This document shows, piece by piece, positions 11,856-23,535 of a stretch of 64,000 bases of DNA (positions are counted from its first letter, which is position 1; each line of letters begins with the position of its first letter). The notes under the pieces are model-generated. The model saw only the letters and a program-made list of their open reading frames with translations. It made no database searches and was not told the origin of the DNA. The position numbers were made by a program, and so were the translations under genes. The stretch comes from Corythucha ciliata (lineage: Eukaryota > Arthropoda > Insecta > Hemiptera > Tingidae), in contig CM075937.1 of NCBI GenBank assembly GCA_038030265.1, forward strand, positions 24,284,198 to 24,348,197, written 5' to 3'.

Positions 11856-13502
11856 CAGGGTGTTTCAGGACGAATGCCGTATATTTTAATATGTTGTAGT
11901 ACTAAGTAATTGCGACCAAAATCACCCATTAACATAGGGTCGCAAATGATTTCTCTTGAAGTTACAGGCAAATTTGTGTATTTTTAGCCACTTGCTGTTT
12001 TTCCTCTAAAAAGTCGTTACAACGACTAAACCTCTTTTTGTACCCTTAAACTGCTGACGTTTTTGGAAAGATCACACAATTTTACTCCAGGAAATGTCGA
12101 TCAACATCATTTTAGTTGCCTCCAAAAATTTCAGTAATTCGTTAAAAATGAAGAAAGAGGCGTTTTCGAATTTTCCTGTTTACGTCAACGCCAGTTTCTG
12201 ACCAAGTGATCATAGTGAAAATGTTTCGCCAATTTCAGTAAAACATCTCCATCTTGTGAGCTCTCAATTGTTTTTTGAAGAATTGAAATCAGTTCATTTT
12301 TATATGAGATATTGTTCCTAACGTGTGAAAAAACACGGAGTAAGTCATCAATTAAGGCATAGGGGAAACTTTCTTAAACGCGTTGTTACAAAGTAAAGTT
12401 GGTTTTTGCTGATTATTCAGTTTAATAACCTGTCTTAAATTTCCAAAATGAAATGCACTATAAGTGACAAAGGACAAAACTCCCAAAAAATTTACCCCAC
12501 CCCTGGCTGTCAACTTTTAAGATATTGAGGGAAAACTTGGTATGTACATTGAATAAATCAACCTAAAATGTATTCTAAAGAACACCTACGTATTTTAATC
12601 ATTTCCAACAGCTGCTCTTTTGTTTTTCGTTTTCTTGTGATGCGTTTTTCCCAGAGTGAATATTTCTCACACACAATCTGTACCAATTTCAGGAAGTGCA
12701 AAATCTACTCGATGGAGATGAAATTAATCGCATTATTTTTTATCACTGGGTGTTCGAGGATCAGTATTCCGTTCCTCTTACTCTTTTTTCGGACGATGCC
12801 ACGTTTACCCGAGACGGTATGAACAACAGTCGAACTGGCGCCAGTGGGAGGAAGAAAACCTCAACGCCGCGATCGAAAGCAATTCAGCGCCGATTTTTAT
12901 GAATGTGCGGTGTGGTATGATAGGGAGGGATCTTATTGGACCTCACTAAACCGATTAATTAGCAAAAGCCAACAAATTTACTCTGTTATCAAACGCGTTT
13001 AAGGAAGGTTCACCTATGCCTAATTGATGACTTACCCGTGTTTTTTCACACGTTAGGAACAATATCTCATGGAAAAATAAGCCGATTTCAATTTTTCAAA
13101 AATCATTTGAAAGCTCTCAACACGGACATGTTTTACTGAAATTGGCGATAAATTTTCACTGGGTTCACTTGGTCAGAAACTGGCGCTGACGTACACAGGA
13201 AATTTGGGAAACACCGCTTTCTTCATTTATAACAAATTACTGAAATTTTTGGAGGCAACTATAATGATGTTGATCGACATTTTCTGAAGTAAAATTGTGT
13301 GATCTTTTCAAAAACGTCGGCAGTTTAAGGGTAAAAAAAAAGGTTTAGTCGGTGTAAGGTCTTTTCAGAGAAAAAACAGCGAATGGCTAAAAATTCACAA
13401 ATGTACCTGTAACTTCAAGAGAAATCATTTGCGACCCTATGTCAATAGGGTGATTTTGGTCGCAATTACCTAGTACTACAACATATTAAAATATACGGCA
13501 TT
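11856..13502. mobile_element. Foldback element FB-B
   Basis: Preceded by TA; tip CAGGGTGTTTCAGGACG. Arms of roughly 550-570 bp (about 11856-12425 and 12955-13502) pair along their length: for example GTTGTAGTACTAAGTAATTG against CAATTACCTAGTACTACAAC, and GTAAGTCATCAATTA against TAATTGATGACTTAC. The loop (about 12426-12954) carries no recognisable protein. The right tip is missing: sequence stops at ACGGCATT and passes directly into FB-C. Confidence 0.8.
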
Positions 13503-14972
13503 AGAGGATCCGGCAATACTTGCACATGGTGTAGGGCGAACCAAAATTACTATGTGGACATAGGGCCGCAAACGCTTCGTTTCAGAGTTACAGAGAATTT
13601 TGAGTTTTTTAAGCCAGACCACCTCTTTCCCCAAAAAAGCTTTCTTAACGGTCGAACCGTTCAAGGTAGAACAAAATGAATTACATTTCTGAAAAGAGCG
13701 CAAAATTCACTTTTGAAAACCTAAGAATAACACGCCATAATTGTCTTTAAGTACGTCTAGTTATTCTTTGAAAAAACGAAAAAGTGTGACATTGAATTTT
13801 CGTGTTTCTTTCAGAGGAGAATTTCGCTCAATCCGTAGTGGGTCGGATATTGTTACGGTATTGTAAACCATGCCCATTTTGTAAGCTTTCAAATGACGTA
13901 AGAAAATTTGAAATTGGTTGGATTTTTACTGAGATATCACACTAAAGGATCGGGAAATCATTGAAAATTGCCGAAATAAGCCTCATTGCACCCACTAGGA
14001 ATATTCGCATCGGGGAACATTTTTTTGAGACATCACAATCACCCCACTGAGGTTCATGGATCAAAATAATTTCAGAAAAATCAATTATTCATACCGATCA
14101 TGATCACCCCCACCCATCCACTCCGCTCATACTATGAAATAATCGTTCGGAATTGGTTGACAGTTTGCCTTCCATAATTTATTATTTTAATTCAAAATTG
14201 TTTTTTCTGGTAAAAATTCACACCATACGCATGAATAAACGCAATTGCCATTCGAAAACGCCTGAGAAATGGTGACGGATGACGACCTAGTACGAAACTG
14301 ATCAGATATTTTTAAGCAATTATTTGCTTATGGAAGTGGTGGGGAGGGGATGATGTTCATTGACATTGAACATTGTTTTTTCATTATTAGTTCATTACTT
14401 TGAAACATGGAGTGATTGTGATGTCTGAAAAAAATGTTCCCCGATGTTTTCCTAGTAGGCACAATGAGGCTTATTTTGACGGTTTTCACTGGTTTCCCGA
14501 ACCTTTAGTGTGATGTCTCAGTAAAAATTCAACCAATTTCAAATTGTTTTTACGTCATTTGAAAGCTTACAAAATGGGCATGTTTTTACAGAAGCGTAGC
14601 AATATCCGACCCACTATGGAATGAGCGAAATTCTCCTCTAAAAGAAACACGAAAATTCAATGTCACACTTTTTCGTTTTTTCAAAGAATAACTAGACGTA
14701 CTTAAAGACAATTATGGCGTGTTATTCTCAGGTTTTCTAATGTGAAATTTTGCGCTCTTTTCAGAAATTTAATTCATTTTGTTCTATCTTGAACGGTTTG
14801 TCCGTTAAAACCACTTTTTGTGGGAAAGAGGTGGTTGGGCTTAAAAACCACAAAATTCTCTGTAACTGTGAAACGAAGCGTTTGCGACCCTATGTCCATG
14901 CAGTAATTTTGGTTCGCCCTACTTAGTAGTACAACATGTGCAAGTATTGCCGAATCCTCCTGAAACACCCTG
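13503..14972. mobile_element. Foldback element FB-C, copy 1
   Basis: Left arm (from about 13503, GGATCCGGCAATACTTGCAC) and right arm (to 14972, ending CCTGAAACACCCTG then TA) are reverse complements over about 580 bp, with a loop near 14100-14390. Shared blocks include TAGGGCGAACCAAAATTACT, GACCCTATGTCCAT and AATTCAATGTCACACTTTTT. The left CAGGGTG tip is lost at the junction with FB-B. A second copy lies at 39960-40942. Confidence 0.8.
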
Positions 14973-14978
14973 TATCTA

Positions 14979-15593
14979 CAGGGTGTACAACAAGCGACTG
15001 GACAGAGAAAAACCAGTGAAGGGGTAACGAATTTCTGATCGAAATGACTATTTGCACTTTTCCGAAATTCCGCTTTGTTTCCGAGATATCCGCCATTTTC
15101 TGATTTTTTCAGAAACAGCTTGCTGCACACGCAATTGTTGTTGCCATGGCAAAAATGATGAGCCCATTGGAAAGAGCACAAAAGTTTCTATTTAAAGAGC
15201 CTATATTTATCCAGATCAGACGACATCTACTACGTTTTGAATTAGCTTATTAGCGAGGAAACTTAATTCCGGAAGTATTGGTGATATGGTGATGTGATCA
15301 GAAAATTACGTTTTTTCGCCAATAAGCTGATTCAAAACGTAGGAAATGTCGTCTGATCTGGATAAAAATAGGCTCTTTAAATAGAAAATTGTGTGCTCTT
15401 TCCAATGGGCTCATCAGTTTTGCCATTGCATTGATTACTGCGTGTGCAGCAAGCAGTTTCTGAAAAAATCAGAAAATGGCGGATATCTCGGAAACAAAGC
15501 AGAATTTCGGAAAAGTGCAAATAGTCATTTCGATCAGAAATCAGTTGCCCCTTCACTGGTTTTTCTCTGTCCAGTCGCTTTTTGTACACCCTG
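14979..15593. mobile_element. Foldback element FB-D, complete 615 bp
   Basis: TA-flanked on both sides, with tips CAGGGTGTACAA and TTGTACACCCTG (one has an extra base). The arms of about 265 bp are the best preserved in the window, sharing GCGACTGGACAGAGAAAAAC, GGCGGATATCTCGGAAACAA and CAGATCAGACGACAT in forward or reverse. The loop is only about 85 bp. No coding capacity; probably mobilised in trans. Confidence 0.85.
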
Positions 15594-15635
15594 TATATGT
15601 ATATTGATTGATTTATTTATAATATTATGGCCGTT

Positions 15636-16410
15636 TTCTTGTTGGCACGATAACTCTCGAAGAAATTAATTTAGCGGAACGCGCTTTGGCACAAAAATCA
15701 GTAGTCATAAGACCCTGGTCGGTGTTGCATTTGGGCCAAATCGGTCGAGGTGGAATGGGGGAAAATAGGGGTTGAAATGGTCAAAAAATCACTATAAATC
15801 ACCAGTTGATTCTAGAAGCATCATATTCGGTACGTATACTCCATGTTAGAGTAGCCTTTGATTCCTATTTTACTTTTTTGAAAAAGTCGAAGGGGAGGGG
15901 GTGTTGCCCCTGGGGTGGAAGTAAGTGTGTGGTCTTGTTAGCACGATAACTCTCGAAGAAATCAATTTAGCGGAACGCGCTTTGTCACAAAAATCAGTAG
16001 TCATAAGACCCCGGTCGGTATTGCATTTGGGCCAAATCGGTCGAGGTGGAGGGGGGGGAAATAGGGGTTAAATGGTAAAAAATCACTATAAATCACCAGT
16101 TGATTCTAGAAGCATCATATTCGGTACGTTTACTCCATGTTAGAGTAGCCTTTGATTCCCATTTTAATTTTTTGAAAAAGTCGAAGGGGAGGGGGTGTTG
16201 CCCCCGGAGTGAAAGTAAGCGTGTGGTCTTGTTAGCACGATAACTCTCGAAGAAATCAATTTAGCGGAACGCGCTTTGGCGTTGATTCTAGAAGCATTAT
16301 ATTCGGTACGTATACTCCATGTTATAGTACCCTTTGGTTCCCATTTTAATTTTTCGAAAAAGTCAAGGTGGTGGGGGTGGTCCTTCCGGTGCGGAAGTGT
16401 AAAAATAGCG
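15636..16410. repeat. Tandem repeat of about 300-bp units, three copies
   Basis: Units start near 15636, 15937 and 16226 at GTTAGCACGATAACTCTCGA (the first reads GTTGGCACG). Each continues through TTAGCGGAACGCGCTTTG, GATTCTAGAAGCAT, CGGTACGTATACTCCATG and a G-rich stretch. The third unit lacks the middle part. Inverted relatives lie at 5270-5690. Confidence 0.8.
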
Positions 16411-16649
16411 TTGAACTTCACTAGTTCATCTTAGCGCTCTAAAATTCGACTCAATAATTTAATGTAACGAAAGCCCTGGGTTCCATTGAGAATTATCGAA
16501 AACTTTGATGGGGGATGAAATTTCAAAAAATCGCTTAAATTCACACGTTTAGGTATTATAAAATACGGCACACAAATTTAATATAACAAAGCCCTTGGAA
16601 AACTACCGAAACTTTTCGACATTTTTGAAGAGAGGGTGGTGGAAATAGA

Positions 16650-16775
16650 GGAAGAAGCTCGGCTTAATGAAACAAATTATGGTATCAAAATTATTACTTC
16701 TGGGGCGGCTTTGGGTATCCGTATACGGAATGAAATGCACTCTTTCCGACCGCCAGCTGCCGGAGCGAATTTTTT
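16650..16775. repeat. Partner of the 5085-5200 dispersed repeat
   Basis: Reverse complement of 5085-5200, including ATTACTTCTGGG and TCCGACCGCCAGCTGCCGGA. It is followed by poly-T at 16770-16781. From 16840 to 17075 nothing else is recognised apart from G and C homopolymer runs. Confidence 0.6.
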
Positions 16776-17079
16776 TTTTTATTACGAACGGCAATTCTTA
16801 TCATATCAGTTAAATAATAAATAGATGGTAAAAATACTCTTAGCTCGGCGCCCCCGAGGCCTGTGGGGGCACCTCCCACGCCCCTGTATTGGTGCAGTCC
16901 CCCCACAACCACATCTTGATTCGCACTCTCCCCGAGCAGCGGCAGAATATGGAGTTAAGCACGTGATCTGGTTTAGGGGGGGGGGGCGTGGTGGTCACAG
17001 GAGCCAGTAATCCCTCTTCCCCTCTCTTCCATGGTGGGAGATTGTTTCCCAACCAGGTATGCAAGGTCACTTTTCAGAA

Positions 17080-17262
17080 GCGTATGTATCGAAAACTGTG
17101 AGAAATTAAAAAAAATGTGTTGATTAATAGTTATAGGGAACTCAATATGCGTCCATTCTATACTCGGAAAAAGTTCTATACTCGGAAAAGCCCAAGACGC
17201 ACCGGTTTTGAGATACAGGCCAAACCCCTCGAAAAGGTAGCTTTGAACGCTCCTCCTTTATT
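17080..17262. repeat. Partner of the 6775-6952 repeat
   Basis: Inverted relative of 6775-6952, with GAAAACTGTGAGAAATTAAA, CATTCTATACTCGG, GACGCACCGG and GAGATACAGGCC in the matching order. A 15-base segment, TTCTATACTCGGAAA, is locally duplicated. Confidence 0.55.
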
Positions 17263-17327
17263 CGGGGGAGGGAGTTCATCTCGGGACTTTATTAGACATT
17301 AATCAGGGGACCTCTCCTTCACATTCC

Positions 17328-17930
17328 CGCAAAAAAACAAAACTCCATATTTATTTCCGCTCCAAAGCTTAGATTGACTGGACTATTTTGGCTAATTTGA
17401 GATCCAATTTTGCATTCGGTTCTTAAAAACAAGCAATTTTGCCGGTTTGGATATTTCAAGAACCAAATTTTTGTGGATCTGGCCCACCAGAACTCAATTT
17501 CTTAAGATTGGATCCCTAAAAAATTAAAAAACAAATTTCTTGAGATTGGATCCTTAAAAAATTAAAACTTCCATGGTGTTTGCTCATTGTAAAGAGCAAT
17601 GTCACGCGTCAGACTACTTTCATAAATTTAAGAATCTCGCACGGCTGGCTCATTCAAAACTAATTTCGCATGGAGAGGCTAGCCTCCCCCCCCCCAATAT
17701 CAAATTCCCGCCAAAAAACAAAAGCCCATATTTATTTCCGTTCCAAAGCGTAGATTGACTGGACTATCATTCCAAAACTATTTTTGTGGGTTCGGCTCAT
17801 CAGAACCCAATTTTGCTGGTTTTGCTTTGGGTGGAGAGAGAAGAAATCTCTCAGAGCTCAGTCCGTTGAAAACACAATGTGCCTGTTTGGTTCCTCAAAA
17901 AACAAATTTCGCGGGGCTCAGGCCCGTACT
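17328..17930. repeat. Degenerate array with a 379-bp internal duplication
   Basis: CATATTTATTTCCG followed by CCAAAGC and TAGATTGACTGGAC occurs near 17346 and again near 17725, giving a period of about 379 bp. Between them lie loose short repeats built around CCAATTTTGC and AAACAAATTTC. Open frames here are by-products of the repetition. Confidence 0.55.
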
Positions 17931-17931
17931 T

Positions 17932-18187
17932 ATGAACGTTCCTTGAAGCTTCGTTGAGTCAAGGAACCGTTGAGAACAGTTTTGATCACAATAAAAACAT
18001 CCTGCTCTAATGAATTTTAAGGGTTCCTTAGTAAAGAGATTTTGAAACCAGTCCCGTAAACGCTAAAGTTAATTTTTGTGTACGCTTTGGTAGGGTAGTT
18101 AATATTTCGTTGGTTGATGTGTGAATAGCGTTAACGGAGCTTTTTGCAAAATCTCTCTAATGTCAAGGAACGTTCATAAATACGGGC
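17932..18187. mobile_element. MITE with GCCCGTA ends
   Basis: GCCCGTACTTATGAACGTTC at the left and GAACGTTCATAAATACGGGC at the right form the inverted ends; TCCTTGA and TCAAGGA continue the pairing. 256 bp, non-coding. Similar tips (GGCCCGTATTCA) occur at 23383-23535 and 60174-60302. Confidence 0.75.
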
Positions 18188-18189
18188 AA

Positions 18190-18930
18190 TCAGTCGTTTA
18201 AAAAAAACTCACATTTTTTGCTCCTTAAAAAGACAATAAATTCCGGGAACTCGAGGGCAAAATGATACTGGGCTGCAAGACGTCTCATGGCGGAAAGCCA
18301 GTGACGCCTGGCATTATAAAAAAATAAAAAACTTAGCTCTTCAGAAAATCGTGCTTTGCGGCCTTGCCTAGACAAATTAAAGCCTAAAATTAAGAACCTA
18401 AATTTGCATGATAGCCGCGTAAATTCAGCCAGGCTTCCCATTTCGTGGGTATTTGTTAGGCTTTGAGCGCTTTCCGAACCGGCTACCCTGGGATCTGTCG
18501 GCACAAAAATTAGCTTAAATTAAGGCTGGAAACTGTCAATTTCGCGGATATTAAGCCAGAAAACTTGTCATTTCGCTCAAATTAGAACCCAAACCTGCAA
18601 GCTTTAGTGTGTCCGACAAGATACAGAAACTGGCTGTTTGTCAAAAATAAAGACCCGAAACTCGCGATTTCGCGAATGTTCAGTCCGAAAATTTGTAATT
18701 TCGCAGATTTTGAGCTCGGATGTGATGATAAATTTCGTGGCAGACTTTGGGATTTGCCGTGGCAGACTTTGGGATTTGCTGTGGCAGACTTTGGGATTTG
18801 CCGTGGCAGACTTTGGGATTTGCCGTGGCCGCCCAGCCCGGGTGTCCACTTGAAAGAAAGACCCGAAACTGGCAATTTTGGGAAAATTAAGGCTATGAAC
18901 TCGCAATTTTTAGAATTTTCAGGCTTGTGA
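18190..18930. repeat. Degenerate short-repeat array
   Basis: Loosely repeated units of about 25-35 bp around AATTTCGCG and CCCGAAACT. It includes a clean minisatellite (separate entry). Open frames on both strands of 71-117 codons arise because the unit lacks stops; they are not genes. Confidence 0.55.
18739..18826. repeat. Minisatellite, 22 bp x 4
   Basis: Four consecutive 22-bp units, GGCAGACTTTGGGATTTGC plus CGT or TGT, starting at 18739, 18761, 18783 and 18805. Near identity shows recent expansion inside the older degenerate array. Confidence 0.9.
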
Positions 18931-19480
18931 TTCAATGCTGAGGTCCAGTGCTACTTTTGACTGTGGCATAAGGGCAAAAAGGGGAGGCATCCCGGGTTTA
19001 AAACGCGGCCAACCCCTTCTACGGCTTGTCTGATCGAAAATCCGTCTCGGTTTTTAGATTCCCTCTTGTCGAGAAACCCCCAAATTCCTGGTTCCACTTT
19101 ATAGTATGGCCAAGTCAGGCTACAGATTTGAATAGCATGAGGTAAATCCCGATTGAACGCCAGGTTGATGATTGGGTAATTTTATCTGATTCGTCTTATG
19201 CGAATAAAGTTCGTTTGTAGGGGGGGGGGGGTCCTTATTAATCCTAAATATTTTCCCTCTCGGTGAGGTGTAATCGCAATTTTTATGGAATTATTGACTC
19301 CTTAGAAACGTTCGCTACGTTCTACAACCTACCAAGTGTAAAAGCGAGGGAAGAGCATTCATAAGACATAACACAGAAACAGTCTGTGTTTTGACGTTTT
19401 CTCGGCAAAATCTTTTCTCCTTTTTAGAACCCATTGTTCGTGATCGACTTGTCTCATTTATTTGTTATCTTCTAGTTACA

Positions 19481-22400
19481 ATGGACGAAGAAGTGAGTGG
19501 AGCTGGCTCGCGACAGCAACATCGCCCTTGGGAGCCGCCTAAGTTCGCTTCCGCTGTGAGTGAGGATGACGGTAATTCAACGTCGAGTCCTCCGGCCGTG
19601 TCACTAGCTGAGATATTTGATACAGCTTTCACTTCGGAAGTTGATTCTACGCGAGATGCTGACTACGTTATTGGTAAATATTTTTTATCCATCCCCCATT
19701 TATTTTAGTTGTAACGAAGAGTTTATCGTATCTTCTCAGGAGAAATGGAATTGGACCCATTTTTTGCGGAAAGTGACGCCGAGCCTCTTTCCCCGCAAAG
19801 CGAAATTCCTGAGGAGCGGCGAACAGTGGGTTGGTGTCGTAATCCAGTGGTACCGCGTGAGCTTCAACAACAACCGGCAGAAGCGAATGTGGAACGAGCT
19901 GCGCCCTTGCAGTGCTACTACAACCCGCAGCAGCCGACTCCTCGAAGTCATTCTCTGACTTGCCCTTACGACGAGTACTGGGCTCCCATACCAAATCCTG
20001 TGCCGGATCCCGCAGCTGTGCGGTGCTCTTATCCTCGACGCCAACACCACTGGTCAGTGGCCACGCCGACTGTTAACCAAGTGGAAAGTCATCCACCGCC
20101 GCACATTCGTCACGAGCTTCCTCCGAGGTATAGGACCCTCCAGAGGTTTCAACGACGGTATTATTCCAATGGTTCGGTCGCGGAGGCTGGTCCGTCACGA
20201 GCAGACTCCCATCAATTACGGTTGTCCATCGACTTGGTTTCCAGATCATCTTAGTGTCTTGCTTGATTATGTCGTGTTATCGTCATTACAGAGCCAGAGG
20301 ACAGAGAAGCAGTCACCCGTCAAATCCTTGGCCTCCTTATGTCCCGAATTCTCCACTCGCTCCGGATCTGCAGCTGGACTGCCTCACCTCCAGTGACGAG
20401 GACATGAGTGATGACGACGTTGAGGTCCTGTCGAATCCAACCACTTCAAGTGGGATTGGTACGAGCAGCACTAGTGTCTATGGTAACCCGTGTGGTTCGC
20501 GTTCTTTCGATACAAGCCACGGTCGTTTGTCAGGACCAATAGATTCAGGAAGTAGCGGACAGCAGCGCATCAGTAGCTTCAATAACGTCTCATCACCTCA
20601 CGTGAGTTTAGCTTTTAAATTTTGTCACAGTAGTAGACATTTAACGACGACCGGGAAAATAAAACGAAATTATTTTTAACGTCGTAGAAAGGAAAACAAC
20701 TTCGTTGTATTTGCTCGGTCGTCGTCAAGTTTCTCTATGACTATTGATAAAAAGATGGGCGATAATTTTATTTTTTACATTAAATCTGAACTTTACTGTT
20801 TATATGTATAAACCAGTAGGTCTGTTCGCTTGTCATTCTTATCAGGTACGAGCTGCCCTTGAAGCGTTATGGGCCATATTCATATTCGTCACTCAAGCTC
20901 AGTATTTGCTTATTTAAAATCAAAACGGAAAATTCTCAAATTAGAACAACCGATTTGACTCTGATTGAGGAAATACTCAGCTCAAGTGATGACTATGAAC
21001 ACACGGGGCTATGTCTTATCCCTAAATATGGCTTTTGAAAGGTGAACTCATCCACCTGTCTCAGCTCGCCTGCTCCGAACGACAAAAGATCAGGCCTAGT
21101 GCCTAGTCAGATAGGGAACAACTATTTTCATTATCAGATGTCCGAGATTTTATTATTTCAATCAAGTGTTGGGTTTTTATGCCCAAACACAAAATTTAAT
21201 GAACAAAATAAATCAATTTTTTTATTACTTTCTTGGAAAATAAAAATTGGGGAAAAATCAAAACAAAAAATAAAGAGAGCAAGTTAAGTGCATCGCGTGC
21301 ACGCCAGTTCTGGAATTCAAGTCCATGACGATTTGGTGAAAAGTGCAAATAATTATTCAGTACTAAGTAAAAAGTGGGCCTGACGGACAAAAGCAATTGA
21401 AGTGAGTCATTCGCGGGTGATGAGGCATGAGGAGGCGCCTGAAAATTATTGAGAAAAAGAAAAAGAAAAGAAGAGGTAAAGCGGGTGTTGTCGCGGACGG
21501 TCACATGAGTTCCCTTGAAAATGACGCGTTATTATCGTGGCCCTCGTTTTTATGGTTATCGCTATCCTGTGAGTGCCAAATATTGACTGCAATTTGTCAG
21601 TAGTCTTAAAATTCTTGCGGTATTTCTTTGTTTTCAGGGTCCTATACAAGTTGTGGATCTGACTCAGGAGTCAGACGAAGAGGTTATGTTTGCCGGGAGT
21701 GGAGTGGGTGGTAGTGGAGGTGGGACCAACGGTAGTGTGGGAAATTTGATGATGAACTCGTCTCCGCCGCCGCCTCCACAGCATGCGAGAGGTCCACCGC
21801 CTCCGCTAATTCGTTTTCGTTTGCCGCTCTGTCGTTACCAAGGCTTGGTTGAGGGCGAACAGATAAATGGTGTCTCTCCAGCTGGGGCTTCTCCCTCTCA
21901 AGGACCACCACCGCCTCCACCAGGACACGTTCCGAGCCACAGCACCGTATTCCCACCTCAGCCGCCGTGCATTAATCTGCCCACCGGCCGCCCTCCTCCT
22001 TGGCACATTCCACCTCCCCCGCCTCCAGCACCTGCTCCTCAAATGGCTCCTCACGTACACTATTCGCAACCCCCGTTTCCCGCACAACGCTTGGCTGCGC
22101 AACAAGAGGCGGCTATGATGTGGTCGACTATGCTTTACAATAGGTATCCTCTGCATCATAGGCTGTGGCAGAGTCAGAACCGTATGCTGGAAATGCATAG
22201 GCGAAGACTAGACAATCATTTGCACAAGTAAAACGAATTTTATTCTTTTCTCTTGTTCGGAACTCCAAGTCTACATTTTATGTTTGCAGTTTAAGGAGAC
22301 GAGACATGATGGCGGACTATCCTACTCACCCTCCTCAGCCTCCACCTTCGATGCACCCAATTCATCAGCCTCCTCTACCTCCTCCTCAGCAGCCCACCGT

Positions 22401-23260
22401 ATTCTCTCGCCCAGAAGTACCTTCGATACACCCCACCGTTCTTTTGGGCGGAGGTGATCGCTCAGCTATCGAAATGGTGGGGCCTCCTCAGCCACCTCAA
22501 GCGGCACCTCCTGTAGCTCCGCCGAACCCCGTTCAAACCGAAATAGTCGTTCCTGGGCCCCCGAAGTAAGTAATTTTTTGTTTAAATGTTATGTCAATGC
22601 GAAACTTAATGATGTCATTTTCAGCGACAATGCGCAACACGTTCACCATTATGTACACTACCCCCATCACGTCGCTCACGTTCAAATTAGTGTAGCCGGG
22701 CATCCTGTTGTGAGTGTTTTGTTTCATAAACGATTGCCTTTATTTTTTGCCCGTCCCTTTCTATCACTTTTTCTAGGCCACTGGGAGAAACGGCCAAGAA
22801 ATTCTCATACCGCCACCACCTTTGCTTGGGGCTGGTGAAATTATAACCGTGCCGTTCCTGGCGCGGCAAATGACGCTCAGACTTGAAGATTACATGCGCT
22901 TTTTAGATTCTAGGCGAGTTTCAAACCCTAACCGAGGAGCATCGCAGTCGACTATAGAAAGATTCACCTTTCCTCACAACTATAAAAGAGTAGGCTTCAT
23001 TCACTCTTTGTCTCTTCAAAATAATAATAATAATCCTTTTTCAGATTAAAAGAGACTCGGACGAAATGGAAGACAACACTGAGAAATGCACTATATGTCT
23101 TTCCGAGTTTGAAGATTACGAAGACGTTCGACGGCTTCCGTGCATGCATCTTTTTCACGTAGCTTGCGTCGATCAGTGGCTTTCGTCAAACAAGCGATGC
23201 CCGATTTGTCGAGTGGACATTGAGACTCATCTGAATAAAGACGCCAACTGGAGCACCTGA
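19481..23260 (+). CDS. Arkadia/RNF111-type RING E3 ubiquitin ligase
   Basis: Nuclear E3 ligase; Arkadia relatives enhance TGF-beta/BMP signalling by ubiquitinating Ski/SnoN and SMAD7. Coding exons: 19481-19673, 19740-20157 (or 20127, same phase), 20292-20601, 21638-22227, 22290-22565, 22625-22709, 22777-22989, 23045-23260; every junction keeps phase, giving about 766 aa (756 with the alternative donor). Residues about 244-250 (DDDVEVL) and 312-316 (VVDLT followed by acidic residues) look like SUMO-interacting motifs. Pro- and His-rich middle. RLEDYMRFL, then [13 protein letters not shown] (about 674-686) match the NRG-TIER segment diagnostic of Arkadia and ARK2C. The C-terminal RING-H2 (about 710-751) shows [17 protein letters not shown] and [12 protein letters not shown] 19481 is the first in frame; a 5' untranslated exon may exist upstream. 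Exon 2 to 3 joining is the least certain part. Confidence 0.92.
21521..21568 (+). CDS. Possible alternative first coding exon of the Arkadia gene
   Basis: Within intron 3, ATG at 21521 (context AAAATGA, in-frame TGA just upstream at 21506-21508) opens [16 protein letters not shown] and ends at 21568 on a GTGAGT donor in phase 0. That is exactly the phase needed for the next exon ([11 protein letters not shown]). The upstream stop and wrong-phase acceptors make it a poor internal exon, so a second promoter is the best reading. The product would lack the first roughly 307 residues but keep VVDLT, the Pro-rich region and the RING. No transcript evidence. Confidence 0.4.
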
Positions 23261-23382
23261 CCCGCAGCACACCCTGCTTGTTACTCGAAGCAAATCTGAA
23301 TATAAAGAAAGGAGCAAACATACAGCCAAAGTAAGTCAGTTATTTCGATTTTTTTCTAAACATCATCAACGTGGTGCTCACT

Positions 23383-23535
23383 GAAGTAGGGACTATGAAC
23401 CGTATTCAAAATCCAACTTTAACCTCTCCTTTAAGAAGCGCTTCAAAGCAGATGACACACTTTTATAAACCATCACATTTTTCAACTCCTTAAGTAAAGG
23501 CTTCGTAAAGCGGGGTTTCTGAATACGGCCCGTTA
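23383..23535. mobile_element. MITE with CCGTATTCA ends, downstream of Arkadia
   Basis: ACCGTATTCAAAA at the left pairs with TTTCTGAATACGGCCCG at the right; CTCCTTTAAGAAGCG and CTTAAGTAAAGGCTTCG continue the arms. It may lie within the 3' UTR, since an AATAAA follows at 23569-23574. Related tips occur at 17932-18187. Confidence 0.6.

Noticed and set aside
18582..18935. Overlapping open frames of 71-117 codons on both strands
   Set aside because: They are produced by the 22-bp minisatellite and stop-poor degenerate repeats; no protein domain, start context or splice structure.
20158..20254. Reading straight through to the stop at 20254 as the Arkadia C-terminus
   Set aside because: A phase-compatible intron to 20292 leads into SIM-bearing, NRG-TIER and RING exons that must belong to the same gene.
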